Source: a virus
Virus record (IMG/VR): IMGVR_UViG_3300020416_000001
Coordinates: 107,757-171,756 of that record
DNA: 64,000 bases
Strand: one strand, 5' to 3'
Shown here: in pieces, positions 1-8,984 of the stretch
How the letters are laid out: each line of letters starts with the position of its first letter
Position numbering within the stretch: the first letter of the stretch is position 1
The notes under the pieces: model-generated
Database searches by the model: none
Told to the model about the DNA's origin: nothing
Seen by the model: only the letters and a program-made list of their open reading frames with translations
Program-made: the position numbers and the translations under genes

Positions 1-726
1 GATAATATTACTGTCATAGATGAACCCACAGAAATAGAATACGGTGGTAAGAAGTTTATGTTCTTGCCGTGGATTTGTCCTGATGATAAAGAAAAATTTG
101 GCGACGCAGTTGATAAGTCTGATGCTGATGTTCTTCTCGGACATCTAGAACTAAATGGATTCGAAGCAATCCCAGGTCACGTGATGGAGCACGGAGAAGA
201 TCCTGCAAGGTATGAGAGGTTCCCTCTAGTTTGTACAGGTCACTATCATATGAAATCTAGGAGAGGTAATATCCAATACCTAGGAAACCCGTACCAACTC
301 TACTGGAATGATTACGGTCAGAGACGTGGATTCCACGTCCTAAATACTGATACGTTGAAGTTAACATTTATACAAAACAAATACGATATTTTTTGCAAAC
401 TTTACTACGACGATTCTAGGAATGATTACGATGACATTCCTGATCTCTCACAACTGAAAGGATCATTTGTTAAACTAATAGTACAGAACAGATCAAATCA
501 AAAATGGTTTGATCGAATGATCAAAGCAATTCAACAGGCAGACGTAGCAGATCTAAAGATCATTGAGGATCTGACACTGGATGCACCCGAGGTCAAAGAA
601 GATGTTAAGATGGAAGATACTATGAGTATCCTTGAAACTTACGTTATGGATCTTGAGGAAACTGTTGATAAGAAAAACGTCGTTAACATTCTGAAATCAC
701 TCTATGTCGAATCACTAAATCTTTAA
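1..726 (+). CDS. 47: gp47 recombination endonuclease subunit, 3' part
   Basis: This is the C-terminal 241 residues of the SbcD/Mre11-like nuclease subunit. The reading frame is already open at base 1, so the start lies outside the window. The segment holds the late phosphoesterase motif GHYH (about residue 80 of the visible part) with YLGNPYQ after it, typical of the Mre11/SbcD calcineurin-like fold. In T4, gp47 partners gp46 to resect DNA ends for recombination-dependent replication. The stop overlaps the start of a small ORF, which is followed directly by gp46. The call rests on these motifs plus the neighbouring gp46. Confidence 0.93.
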   Translation, partial: DNITVIDEPTEIEYGGKKFMFLPWICPDDKEKFGDAVDKSDADVLLGHLELNGFEAIPGHVMEHGEDPARYERFPLVCTGHYHMKSRRGNIQYLGNPYQLYWNDYGQRRGFHVLNTDTLKLTFIQNKYDIFCKLYYDDSRNDYDDIPDLSQLKGSFVKLIVQNRSNQKWFDRMIKAIQQADVADLKIIEDLTLDAPEVKEDVKMEDTMSILETYVMDLEETVDKKNVVNILKSLYVESLNL

Positions 727-995
727 TGTTCATTCTTACAGACGGAAAAACTGGTGGTGTCTATGCCGTAACTCCTAATGGGAAAAACGATCCCAAGGGT
801 CCTAAGGCAGTGCAAATTTTCGTTGACAAAGATGATGCGATACGCTATAATTTAATGCTAGAGGCAAACGATTATGATCGTAAACTAGACGTGCTTGAGG
901 TTGAGTTCGACCTCGTAGTACAGAACTGTCTAGCACATCGATATGACTACGTTATTGTTAAACCTGATCAAGTGGTGGTTCCTCCAACCGATTAA
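726..995 (+). CDS. Conserved small protein between gp47 and gp46
   Basis: An 89-residue acidic protein whose ATG overlaps the gp47 stop (TAATG) and whose stop lies 2 nt before gp46. I do not recognise a domain. It has no membrane segment or signal peptide. The N-terminal half has several short hydrophobic strands and begins MFILTDGKTGGVYAV, which suggests a small beta-rich fold. Its position inside the gp47-gp46 unit implies co-translation with the recombination nuclease, but a function is not visible. Confidence 0.8.
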   Translation: MFILTDGKTGGVYAVTPNGKNDPKGPKAVQIFVDKDDAIRYNLMLEANDYDRKLDVLEVEFDLVVQNCLAHRYDYVIVKPDQVVVPPTD

Positions 996-997
996 TT

Positions 998-2716
998 ATG
1001 ATTGTATTTGAGAAACTTCGATGGAGAAATTTCTTATCAACAGGACAAAACTTCACTGAACTAGATCTCATCGACACATCCTCAACTCTTGTTGTGGGTA
1101 ATAACGGTGCAGGTAAGTCCACGATGTTGGATGCTTTGTGCTTTGGACTCTTCAATAGACCTTTCCGTAAGGTTTCCAAGTCACAACTTGTTAATACTAT
1201 TAATGAAAGAGATACGATTGTAGAAATAGATTTTAGTATTGGATCTGTATCGTACAAAGTTGTACGAGGAATGAAACCCAATGTCTTCGAAATCTGGAGG
1301 AATGGTTCCCTCGTCGATCAGGACGCAGCGAATAGAGACTATCAAAAATACTTGGAGCAGAGCATACTTAAACTTAACTTCAAGTCTTTCACTCAGGTTG
1401 TTATTCTTGGTAGTTCAACTTTTGTTCCTTTTATGCAGTTGTCTGCACCGCATAGAAGAGAGGTTATCGAAGATCTGTTGGACATCCAAATCTTCTCGCA
1501 GATGAATATGCTGCTGAAGGAGAGAGTAAAAGATAATAGAGAACAACTAAAAGAATGTGAGCATCAGTTACAACTTGCAGAACAAGCAATTACTTCTCAG
1601 AAGAGAACTGTTGATAAACTGTCTGCAGTAAATGATGAACGTATCAATAGACAGCAACAAAAATTTAAGGACAACGAAGATAGGATGTTGGTAATCAAAG
1701 AAGAGATTGCTATCATCGAACAGCGTGTCATCGGACTCAAGTCTATGCAAGAAGAGTTGATGAAGCACGAGAACCTTATGATGCAACAGAATAAGATCAA
1801 GGGCAAACTAGAAGACAAGAGTAAGAAGTTTGTCAAGGACAAAGCATTCTTTGAGACCAACTCAACCTGTCCTACTTGTTCTCAGGACATTGAAGAATCA
1901 TTTAGAAATATGAAGGTTTCTATCTATACTAAAAAGCACGATGATTTGCGTAGTGCAATTACAGAACTTGAAACACAGATTCAAGATACCCTAGAGATTA
2001 GTAGTAACATAAAGACTGAGACAGACAAGTTGTCTGAGGATCAGTTTGAGATCCGTCGTTTATATAATGAAGAAAAGAATCTGATGAAAGAGAACAGTGA
2101 GATCCTATCTCACGTACAGAAACTAAGCACACTGCCTGACATTACTAAGGAGAAAGAACAACTCAAAATATTCCAAGAAACTTATGATGAGCGAGAAGAG
2201 TCTTGTTCAAAAGTTACAAAAGAAACTTTGGATTATAAACTAGTAGGAACTCTCCTCAAGGATGGTGGTATCAAGGCAAAGATTATCTCAAAGTATATTC
2301 CTATCATCAACCAGAGAATCAATAAGTATCTGGGAGAGATGGACACCTTTGTCAATTTTACCCTTGACGAAGAATTCTCTGAGGTGATAAAATCTCGCCA
2401 TCGCGACAAGTTCTCCTATGCCTCATTCAGTGAGGGAGAGAAGCAGAAAATTGATCTGTCATTATTATTTACTTGGAGACACGTTGCGAAACTAAAAAAC
2501 TCTGTTGCTACTAATCTGCTCATCCTAGATGAGGTGTTTGATTCATCACTAGATAATCAAGCAACTGATGAACTCTTAAAAATTCTTAAGAGTTTAGGTA
2601 GCGAAACAAACTTCTTTGTTATCTCACACAAAGGTGAGGTTCTTGCAGACAAGTTTGAGAAACAAATCCGTTTCGAAAAGATCAACGGGTTCAGTAAATC
2701 CTTCACGTATGAGTAA
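998..2716 (+). CDS. 46: gp46 recombination endonuclease subunit (SbcC/Rad50-like ATPase)
   Basis: A 572-residue SMC-type ATPase. The Walker A motif VVGNNGAGKST is at residues 32-42. A long coiled coil follows, interrupted by a zinc hook CPTC near residue 290, then a second coil, the signature region FSEGEKQKIDLS, and Walker B LLILDEVFD near residue 510, followed by the switch histidine in VISHKGE. This is the complete Rad50/SbcC layout at T4 gp46 length. With gp47 it processes double-strand ends for recombination and host DNA breakdown. Its stop overlaps the next ATG (TAATG). Confidence 0.97.
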   Translation: MIVFEKLRWRNFLSTGQNFTELDLIDTSSTLVVGNNGAGKSTMLDALCFGLFNRPFRKVSKSQLVNTINERDTIVEIDFSIGSVSYKVVRGMKPNVFEIWRNGSLVDQDAANRDYQKYLEQSILKLNFKSFTQVVILGSSTFVPFMQLSAPHRREVIEDLLDIQIFSQMNMLLKERVKDNREQLKECEHQLQLAEQAITSQKRTVDKLSAVNDERINRQQQKFKDNEDRMLVIKEEIAIIEQRVIGLKSMQEELMKHENLMMQQNKIKGKLEDKSKKFVKDKAFFETNSTCPTCSQDIEESFRNMKVSIYTKKHDDLRSAITELETQIQDTLEISSNIKTETDKLSEDQFEIRRLYNEEKNLMKENSEILSHVQKLSTLPDITKEKEQLKIFQETYDEREESCSKVTKETLDYKLVGTLLKDGGIKAKIISKYIPIINQRINKYLGEMDTFVNFTLDEEFSEVIKSRHRDKFSYASFSEGEKQKIDLSLLFTWRHVAKLKNSVATNLLILDEVFDSSLDNQATDELLKILKSLGSETNFFVISHKGEVLADKFEKQIRFEKINGFSKSFTYE

Positions 2717-3294
2717 TGTTTAGTCATCCATTTTTTACCAATCCAGATGGGTATCCAAAGCACGCTGATTTGAAAGTAGATCTACTTGAATCACGTGACA
2801 AGATTATTCAAGACTTCAACATTTTCTATGGAACTGGGTACTCGACTGTTCATACTAACCCTAACTATCATCTGGTATATCCAGAGTTTGCAGATTGGGT
2901 TCTATCGAATATTGAACCTTTTGACCACGAACTCAAAATACACCAGATGTGGGTCAACGTTAATCCGCACGGCGGGTTTCAAATGCGTCACAACCACGCA
3001 GACGCAGATATGGCAGGCACCTACTATCTCAAGGTCCCACCAGGGGATACTGGGGATATTTTCTTCTATCATCCTAGCAACGCTGTCGATACGCTAAATA
3101 GAATTCAACCATACTGGAACTATACACACTGTCAGATTCCTAGAGAACGAGACTTGTATTTCTGGCCAGGTTATCAGGACCACGAAGTCCGACAAAATTA
3201 TGAGAATCAAGAACGATGGTCTATCAGTTTCACTCTGAAAATTCCACAGAAGATCCGAGAGATAAGATTTCCCAGTTTACCCAAGACTTCTTGA
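2716..3294 (+). CDS. 2OG-Fe(II) oxygenase family protein (first of six)
   Basis: A 192-residue protein resembling the phage 2-oxoglutarate/Fe(II) oxygenase-like family (TIGR02466 type). A His-rich iron-binding segment RHNHADADMAG lies near residues 90-100. The distal part contains a WPGYQDHEV segment and a final strand with RWSISFTLKI, where the Arg would bind 2-oxoglutarate. It overlaps the gp46 stop (TAATG). The substrate is not visible from sequence. Family members are common in T4-like cyanophages. The first half has no recognisable motif. Confidence 0.75.
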   Translation: MFSHPFFTNPDGYPKHADLKVDLLESRDKIIQDFNIFYGTGYSTVHTNPNYHLVYPEFADWVLSNIEPFDHELKIHQMWVNVNPHGGFQMRHNHADADMAGTYYLKVPPGDTGDIFFYHPSNAVDTLNRIQPYWNYTHCQIPRERDLYFWPGYQDHEVRQNYENQERWSISFTLKIPQKIREIRFPSLPKTS

Positions 3295-3851
3295 ATCCTC
3301 TGACAAATGTTAAAGTAGAACTATTCCCTACTACACTCTATGTTTTTTCCCACCATAACTCAGCGATTGACAAAGAGATTGAAAACATACCTGACGATCC
3401 TGAGATACTATCCCACCTATCGCCAGGGGCAAAACCAAGTATTGTCGAAGGATCACATCAGGGTATGTACAGTCTTCAACTCTTCCGACGATATGAACTA
3501 CCTGCCCTCAGTGAGTTCATACGCAACAGTATGGAGCAAGTTCTTCCAGACGCGAAAATTTTCCAGTCTTGGATAAATAGATTACCGAAGGGTGCGAAGC
3601 AAGAGGTACATACTCACGCAAATGCAGTTCTGTCTGGTATATATTATCACAACACTACACCCGAGCAAGGTGGTATAGTGTTTATGAATCCCAATCCGTT
3701 CTCCAAGATGGCAATGTGGAATACTGAGGAAGGTAGGTTCTTCCCATCCACACCAAGAACATTAGTATTGTTTCCATCGTGGTTAGAACATAAGACATCG
3801 GAAAACAGATCAGATAAACTACGAGTCTCGATTGCATTCAATGCAAAGTAG
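3216..3851 (+). CDS. 2OG-Fe(II) oxygenase family protein (second, tandem copy)
   Basis: Up to 211 residues, same family as the preceding gene. It has the proximal histidines in EVHTHANAVLSGIYYH and the distal segment LFPSWLEHKTSENRSDKLRVSIAFN with the iron-binding His and the 2OG-binding Arg. The ATG at 3216 gives a 79-nt overlap with the previous gene. An in-frame TTG at 3291, which overlaps that gene's TGA (TTGA), would give about 186 residues and start close to the usual family N terminus (LFPTTLY). I cannot decide between them. A strong hairpin follows the stop. Confidence 0.75.
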   Translation: MVYQFHSENSTEDPRDKISQFTQDFLNPLTNVKVELFPTTLYVFSHHNSAIDKEIENIPDDPEILSHLSPGAKPSIVEGSHQGMYSLQLFRRYELPALSEFIRNSMEQVLPDAKIFQSWINRLPKGAKQEVHTHANAVLSGIYYHNTTPEQGGIVFMNPNPFSKMAMWNTEEGRFFPSTPRTLVLFPSWLEHKTSENRSDKLRVSIAFNAK

Positions 3852-3863
3852 ACAGTTGACAAA

Positions 3864-3902
3864 GTGGCACACTAACCCTTCCATCTCGGTGGAGGGGTTT
3901 TA
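3864..3902 (+). terminator. Hairpin terminator with GTGGCACAC lead-in
   Basis: The stem AACCCTTCCA (3874-3883) pairs with TGGAGGGGTT (3890-3899) with one G-T wobble and a 6-nt loop, and runs into TTTT. The sequence GTGGCACAC just before it recurs at two other intergenic hairpins in this window (6098 and 42691). Confidence 0.7.
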
Positions 3903-3906
3903 TAAT
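3901..3906 (+). promoter_or_regulatory. -10 element TATAAT upstream of the vWA gene
   Basis: A consensus TATAAT directly after the hairpin and 25 nt before the ATG at 3932. The only TTGACA nearby (3856) is too far away to be its -35, so this may be an activator-dependent promoter. Confidence 0.5.
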
Positions 3907-3931
3907 ATGTACATACGACACACGGAAACAA

Positions 3932-6097
3932 ATGACAGTAAACAAAGGAGTCAAAGGTACACTCGCTAAGTTGCTCGCAACTGAAGACCTTATCATTGAG
4001 CACAAGAATTGTCAGACTGCATCATTCGATGTCAAGCGTCGTGTTCTTACTCTTCCTATCTGGGACAAAGCAAGCGAAGAAGTTTACGATCTTCTAGTTG
4101 CACACGAGGTAGGTCACGCTTTGTTTACACCTTCAGAGTGGACAACAGATCAGTTCAAGTGCCCTCAGTCCTATGTAAACGTTACTGAAGATGCACGTAT
4201 CGAGAAGTTGATGAAGCGTAAGTATGCAGGTCTTCCTAAAACATTCTACAGAGGTTACAAAGAACTCAACGACGATGACTTCTTCCAAGCAGAGAATCCT
4301 GAGAAGTGCAACCTAATCGACCGCATCAATCTTTTCTTCAAGATCGGTAACTACAGAGATATTCCTTTCACTGCTGAAGAGAAAGTATTTGTAAAAGAGA
4401 CTGGCGATGCAGAAACATTCCAAGAGTCTTGCGATGTTGCTCTCAAAGTTTTCAAGTATATGAAAGAAAAGCAGGAGCAAATGCAAGAGGTTGAGGTTCC
4501 TGCAGCACCTAAAGGTGCAGACCAAGGTGCTCCATCAGGTGACACTGTTGAGTCTGAAGACAAGTCAGAGAACACAGCAGGCGAAGGCGACAAGTTTCAA
4601 GAAGACATCAATCCTGACGCTGACCTTGATGCACCTGTAGATGAGACAAACTCTCAGCAACCTACAATCGAGGAGCAGAGTGGTAATGAAGGTTCAGATT
4701 CAAAGAATCCTCTTGAGGCAATGACTGACAAAGCATTCCAAGAGGCAGTCAAGGATCTTGTAGAGAACACATACGACTCTGAGTACATCCAGATTCCTAA
4801 GATTGACACAAAAAATATGATCGTATCTTGGGAGAAACTAGTTGAGTTGTCTGAAGAGCACTGGAATGCAGCAATCGATGAGTACGAAGTTGCAGATCTT
4901 GCCAAGTCCAAGACTGACTACAACGAGTTCATCAAAAAATCTCAAAAGGAAATCAACTTCCTTGTTAAAGAGTTTGAGTGCCGTAAAGCAGCAGACTCCT
5001 ATGCACGTCAACTTACATCTAAGACTGGTGTTCTTAACACGACTGTGTTGCACCAGTACAAGTACAACGATGACATCTTCAAGCGTGTGACTGTTGTACC
5101 TGACGGTAAGAACCACGGTATGATCTTCCTTCTCGACTGGTCAGGTTCTATGTCTAACTGCCTGTTCGATACTGCAAAGCAAGTCCTACAACTTGCACAC
5201 TTCTGCAGAAAGATCAACATCCCATTCCGTTGCTATGCTTTCAACTATGCTTGGAATGCATTCTATCCTGATAGACCACAAGATGAGCGTTTCACTCCTG
5301 CCTATGGAGACATCTCATTCTCTAACGGATTCTGTCTTGTAGAAATGCTTTCTTCTGAAGCAAAGAAAAAAGCAGACTTCGAGCGTACTTGCTTGACATT
5401 CTGGAGAAACGTTGCATCTAACTGCAGCGACAGAGGTAACTGGTATGGACGTTACTATCGTTTCAACCACTGCCCAGGTCTAGGTCTTAGTGGCACACCA
5501 CTCCTAGAGTCTATTGCAGCAATGCACTCAGTCATCCCTCAGTTCAAAAAAGAGACTGGTGCTCAGAAAGTATCTCTCTCAGTTCTATCTGATGGAGAGG
5601 CAGGACCCTGCTCATTCTTCTGTGAGCGTGCTAACCTCTTCTCAGGCAGATTGTTCGAGAACACATACGGTCGTAGGTGCCAACTTCGTGACCGTAAGAT
5701 CGGTAAGATCTATCAAAAGGAAGACAATCCTTCATACCAACTTCAGACATTCCTTGAGAACCTCAAGGACAGATTCCCTGAGGTAACTATCGTAGGTTTC
5801 CGTCTTGTAGCACCTAGAGATTCATACTCATACTTCCGTCAACTTGGTTTTATGGGTCAACTCAAGCGTGTAGATCTTGCACACAATAAGTTCAAGAAGG
5901 ACAAGTTTGTACAGATCGATACTTCTAAGTACGATGTACTCTATGTACTTCCTACAAACAACCTTGAAGAGTCCGAGTCTATCGAAGTCGAGGACGGTGC
6001 AGAGATCAAGCAGATCCGTGCTGCCTTCAAGAAACTTTACAAAGGCAAGAACAGCAACAAGAAGATGCTTTCTTCCCTCAGTAAGACAATCGCATAA
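3932..6097 (+). CDS. vWA-domain protein with HExxH motif (CobT-like partner of CobS)
   Basis: A 721-residue protein with three visible parts. An N-terminal region has a zinc-peptidase-like HEVGHALF (residues 58-65). A strongly acidic, low-complexity middle lies at about 185-265. A von Willebrand A domain has MIDAS motif DWSGSMS (D402, S404, S406) and a later VLSDGE. It is followed by a CobS-type AAA+ ATPase, matching the MoxR/vWA and CobS/CobT pairing in which the AAA+ ring works with a vWA adaptor. In cyanophages it has been labelled a peptidase or CobT-like. Whether it takes part in cobalt chelation is unproven. It has its own terminator/promoter junctions at both ends. Confidence 0.8.
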   Translation: MTVNKGVKGTLAKLLATEDLIIEHKNCQTASFDVKRRVLTLPIWDKASEEVYDLLVAHEVGHALFTPSEWTTDQFKCPQSYVNVTEDARIEKLMKRKYAGLPKTFYRGYKELNDDDFFQAENPEKCNLIDRINLFFKIGNYRDIPFTAEEKVFVKETGDAETFQESCDVALKVFKYMKEKQEQMQEVEVPAAPKGADQGAPSGDTVESEDKSENTAGEGDKFQEDINPDADLDAPVDETNSQQPTIEEQSGNEGSDSKNPLEAMTDKAFQEAVKDLVENTYDSEYIQIPKIDTKNMIVSWEKLVELSEEHWNAAIDEYEVADLAKSKTDYNEFIKKSQKEINFLVKEFECRKAADSYARQLTSKTGVLNTTVLHQYKYNDDIFKRVTVVPDGKNHGMIFLLDWSGSMSNCLFDTAKQVLQLAHFCRKINIPFRCYAFNYAWNAFYPDRPQDERFTPAYGDISFSNGFCLVEMLSSEAKKKADFERTCLTFWRNVASNCSDRGNWYGRYYRFNHCPGLGLSGTPLLESIAAMHSVIPQFKKETGAQKVSLSVLSDGEAGPCSFFCERANLFSGRLFENTYGRRCQLRDRKIGKIYQKEDNPSYQLQTFLENLKDRFPEVTIVGFRLVAPRDSYSYFRQLGFMGQLKRVDLAHNKFKKDKFVQIDTSKYDVLYVLPTNNLEESESIEVEDGAEIKQIRAAFKKLYKGKNSNKKMLSSLSKTIA

Positions 6098-6126
6098 GTG
6101 GCACACGGACCTCCCATCCGTGGTCC
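6098..6126 (+). terminator. GTGGCACAC hairpin after the vWA gene
   Basis: Starts on the base after the stop codon. CACGGA (6104-6109) can pair with TCCGTG (6117-6122), or alternatively GGACC (6107-6111) with GGTCC (6122-6126). There is no clear U-tract, so it may be a weak terminator or an RNA-processing hairpin. Confidence 0.5.
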
Positions 6127-6134
6127 ATCTGCTC

Positions 6135-6140
6135 TATACT
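6135..6140 (+). promoter_or_regulatory. -10 element TATACT upstream of cobS
   Basis: TATACT lies 29 nt before the cobS ATG at 6170, just after the hairpin. No good -35 is visible. Confidence 0.4.
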
Positions 6141-6169
6141 TAATTCATACAAACAAACACATAAAACAA

Positions 6170-7267
6170 ATGCCTTTCGATCCAATCCCACACACAACAG
6201 AAGACTTCTTCAACTATCTTACAGAGAACTTCGGTCCAGAAGTTTCTGTTCCTAATCTCCTTGCAGCATCAGATCACTTCAACTGTTCTCTTGCTACTGT
6301 AAAGAAAAGACTCAAGCAGTACAAGACAGGATACAACAAGTGGGAATTGACTGTCGCTGAGGCACGTAAGCAACTTGAGACAATCATTGCTCAACCTGAC
6401 GTATCACTTGTTCCTTCAAAAGATCCTAACTACGTTCCTTTCGGTAACTACAGCACAATCAAGAAAGTTATCAAGAGTAAAGCATTCTACCCAACATATA
6501 TCCAAGGTCTGTCAGGAAACGGTAAAACACTTGGTGTCGAACAAGTATGTGCGTCTCTAAATAGGGAGTTGATTCGCGTTAACATTACTATTGAGACCGA
6601 CGAAGATGATCTTATTGGTGGTTTTCGTCTTGTTAATGGTGATACTGTTTGGCACAACGGACCAGTCATCGATGCTCTGGAGAAAGGAACTGTGTTGCTT
6701 CTAGACGAAGTAGACCTTGCATCAAACAAGATTCTTTGTCTCCAGTCTGTCCTTGAGGGTAAAGGTGTATTCCTTAAGAAGATCGGTAAGTATGTCAAAC
6801 CTGCCCCAGGATTCAACGTCATCGCAACTGCTAACACCAAAGGTAAAGGTTCTGATGACGGTCGTTTCGTAGGAACAAATGTTCTCAACGAAGCATTCCT
6901 TGAGCGTTTTGCTATCACTCTTGAACAGGACTATCCATCTGTAGTCACAGAAACCAAAATCCTTAAAGGTATCTGTGATGACGCTGACTTCTGCAAGCGT
7001 CTTGCTGACTGGGCATCTATCATCCGCAGGACATTTGCTGAAGGTGGTATCGATGAGTTGATCTCTACTCGTCGCTTGGTTCACATTGCAAAAGCATTCA
7101 ACATCTTTGGTTCCAAGGAAGATGCTATCAAGTTCTCTATCAATCGTTTTGATGAAGAGACAAAGCAAGCATTCTTTGAACTCTATGATAAGATTGACGC
7201 GGACTTCGCTCCCGAAGGAGACAAAGTTGTACCCTTGAGTGGTAACGAGGATGTTGACTTAGGGTGA
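6170..7267 (+). CDS. cobS: CobS-like AAA+ ATPase
   Basis: A 365-residue AAA+ protein. The Walker A segment is LSGNGKT (near residue 117) and Walker B is VLLLDEVDLA. Sensor and arginine-finger regions follow (VIATANTKG, FLERF). The ATG at 6170 is preferred over an upstream in-frame ATG at 6098, because 6098-6169 holds a hairpin and a -10 element. Annotated in cyanophages as cobaltochelatase subunit CobS, it also fits the MoxR ATPase group that acts on vWA proteins such as the one just upstream. The phage role, whether B12/porphyrin synthesis or chaperone, is unresolved. Confidence 0.88.
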   Translation: MPFDPIPHTTEDFFNYLTENFGPEVSVPNLLAASDHFNCSLATVKKRLKQYKTGYNKWELTVAEARKQLETIIAQPDVSLVPSKDPNYVPFGNYSTIKKVIKSKAFYPTYIQGLSGNGKTLGVEQVCASLNRELIRVNITIETDEDDLIGGFRLVNGDTVWHNGPVIDALEKGTVLLLDEVDLASNKILCLQSVLEGKGVFLKKIGKYVKPAPGFNVIATANTKGKGSDDGRFVGTNVLNEAFLERFAITLEQDYPSVVTETKILKGICDDADFCKRLADWASIIRRTFAEGGIDELISTRRLVHIAKAFNIFGSKEDAIKFSINRFDEETKQAFFELYDKIDADFAPEGDKVVPLSGNEDVDLG

Positions 7268-7293
7268 TAACTCTGGTAAACTAAAACTATCCT

Positions 7294-7458
7294 ATGGATC
7301 TACCTGTTAACGACAAAGAACTTGTCACTATCGTCGCTGCCCTTAAACTGGGTGGCGACACTGCCCTTCACAACAAACTAAAACTTGTTACTGAACTAAG
7401 AGCATTGGGTAAACCTTACAAAAAAATCTTACGAGAACAATACGGTTATGTCGTTTAA
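7294..7458 (+). CDS. Small protein, 54 residues
   Basis: ATG 7294 to TAA 7456-7458. It begins MDLPVNDKELVTIVAALKLGG and continues as an amphipathic helix-rich, Lys-rich protein ending ILREQYGYVV. It overlaps the next gene by 11 nt, which suggests translational coupling. No domain is recognised. Confidence 0.6.
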   Translation: MDLPVNDKELVTIVAALKLGGDTALHNKLKLVTELRALGKPYKKILREQYGYVV

Positions 7459-7735
7459 GTATGAAGAGAGTGAAACTCTCGATCATTTGAAAGACTACAT
7501 CAGCAACACATACAAAGGTCACTATTCAGCAGGCAACGATAAAATTCAAACACTGGATTTAATTGAAGCGTGTGGTGATGCTGAGGCATTCTGTAGGAGC
7601 AACATCCTAAAGTATGCCTCTCGTTATGATAAGAAGGGTTCCGCCAAAATGGACCTTCTGAAAGTGATGCATTACGCAGTCCTTCTATACCACTTTTCAC
7701 AAAAACAATCTATCACGGAAACTTACCCTCAATGA
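7448..7735 (+). CDS. DUF3310-like small protein
   Basis: A 95-residue protein. The segment DAEAFCRSNILKYASRYDKK, followed by a K/MDLLKVMHYAVLL helix, resembles the DUF3310 phage family (pattern FxxGNxxKYxxRxxKK then DLxKAxxYL). Members occur in many phages near nucleotide-metabolism or replication genes, but the activity is not established. The stop overlaps the gp45 start (ATGA). It is likely in an early or replication operon with the sliding clamp. Confidence 0.65.
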   Translation: MSFKYEESETLDHLKDYISNTYKGHYSAGNDKIQTLDLIEACGDAEAFCRSNILKYASRYDKKGSAKMDLLKVMHYAVLLYHFSQKQSITETYPQ

Positions 7736-8415
7736 GCACAGTAAAGATCTCCAAAAAAACTCAATCAATCCTTAAGAATTTTGCTACGATCAACAAGTCT
7801 ATCGTTATCGATCCTGGTAGTAGGATCCGTACGATCTCTGTCAACCGCAACATTTATGCTAGTGTCGAGGTTGCTGAAAAGTTCCCTCAGCAGGTCCCGA
7901 TTTATGACCTCGGTCTGTTCCTCTCTGGTCTCTCACTCTTTGAGAGTCCGATTTTTGACTTCAGTGACCCTCAGAAACTTGAGATCAAAGATGAGATCCA
8001 CCAAGCGAGGACGCAGTATTACTACTCTGATCCAGACATCATCACAAAACCGCCGTCCAAAGAACTGGACATCCCTGGGGTAGATGTTGAATTTAATCTT
8101 CGTACTGATACTCTTGCTGATCTTCTCCGTGCTGCTTCCGTCTACCAAGTGCCTGATCTATGTTTGTACAACGGTGGTGGGAACATTAACTTGATGGTAT
8201 GTGACAAGAAGAATGAAACAAGCAATACATTCAGTGTCCCAGTTGGAACTCTTAACAATCCTGATGATGAGTTCTGTTACTGTTTCAAGGTAGAGAATCT
8301 TAGATTGCTCCCTGGAGATTACAAGGTTCGTATCGCTAAGAACAAGATCGGACACTTCCAATCTACAGGCACACCCCTTGAATACTACATCGCTCTAGAA
8401 CCAAAAGGCAAATGA
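7732..8415 (+). CDS. 45: gp45 sliding clamp
   Basis: A 227-residue protein matching the T4 gp45 DNA polymerase processivity clamp in length and in the position and pattern of its strands (for example IDLGLFLSGLSLF-type segments in the first domain and a C-terminal domain ending EYYIALEPKGK). It forms a trimeric ring loaded by gp44/gp62. In T4 it also activates late transcription through gp33 and gp55. The surrounding genes gp44, gp62 and regA give the T4 order with insertions. It overlaps the upstream and downstream genes by 4 nt (ATGA). Confidence 0.93.
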   Translation: MSTVKISKKTQSILKNFATINKSIVIDPGSRIRTISVNRNIYASVEVAEKFPQQVPIYDLGLFLSGLSLFESPIFDFSDPQKLEIKDEIHQARTQYYYSDPDIITKPPSKELDIPGVDVEFNLRTDTLADLLRAASVYQVPDLCLYNGGGNINLMVCDKKNETSNTFSVPVGTLNNPDDEFCYCFKVENLRLLPGDYKVRIAKNKIGHFQSTGTPLEYYIALEPKGK

Positions 8416-8984
8416 AGCAAACTGACCTCTTCAGAGTTCCAGTCTACATCCACTCAGTCCGTGACTGGGATAAGATCAAGGAATCATTCTTGAACAAGAT
8501 TGACTGGAATGACCCTGAGTGTCAGGATCTAATGCAGGATGATTACCTCAATGGCGGTTATAGTGATTTCCACAAATACTATGCTGCAGGTCGTAATGCA
8601 GATTATTATGACGAATTGATGACCATCCTGTCTCAACCGCTTCAAGAGTTTGCTAGTATGAACCCAGGAGCGTTTGTGACTAATGCGTGGTGCCAAAGGT
8701 ATCCCGCTAACACTTGTCACTCTGCACACAATCACGGTGCAATCGGATACTCCTCTGTGTTCTATGCTCAACTGGGTAGAGCACATCAACCCACGTCATT
8801 CTTCTCACCGTTGATTGATCCGTGGTCTGGACAGATCGAATCGATCAATCCACAATGTAGAGAGGGAGACATCATCTTCTTCCCTTCATATCTTATCCAT
8901 CAATCGCAACCACATCGTGCTGCTGAGGATAAGATTATTTTTTCTTTCAATTTATATCTCTCTGGAGATACTATTTCATTATGA
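8412..8984 (+). CDS. 2OG-Fe(II) oxygenase family protein (third)
   Basis: A 190-residue protein of the same family as the genes at 2.7-3.9 kb, inserted between the clamp and clamp-loader genes. The iron-binding segment CHSAHNHGAIGYSSVFY is near residues 100-115. The distal segment GDIIFFPSYLIHQSQPHRA and the terminal strand KIIFSFNLYL follow. In this copy the 2OG-anchoring Arg is less obvious. Junctions on both sides are ATGA overlaps, so it is made with the replication proteins. Substrate unknown. Confidence 0.75.
   Translation: MKQTDLFRVPVYIHSVRDWDKIKESFLNKIDWNDPECQDLMQDDYLNGGYSDFHKYYAAGRNADYYDELMTILSQPLQEFASMNPGAFVTNAWCQRYPANTCHSAHNHGAIGYSSVFYAQLGRAHQPTSFFSPLIDPWSGQIESINPQCREGDIIFFPSYLIHQSQPHRAAEDKIIFSFNLYLSGDTISL

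Noticed and set aside
3856-3861. TTGACA as -35 for the TATAAT at 3901
   Set aside because: The gap of 39 nt is far too long, so they cannot form one promoter.
6487-6918. 143-codon - strand frame inside cobS
   Set aside because: Antisense shadow of the Walker A/B region; Arg/Ser/Pro-rich artefact composition.
6722-7168. 148-codon - strand frame inside cobS
   Set aside because: Fully antisense to the well-supported AAA+ gene.
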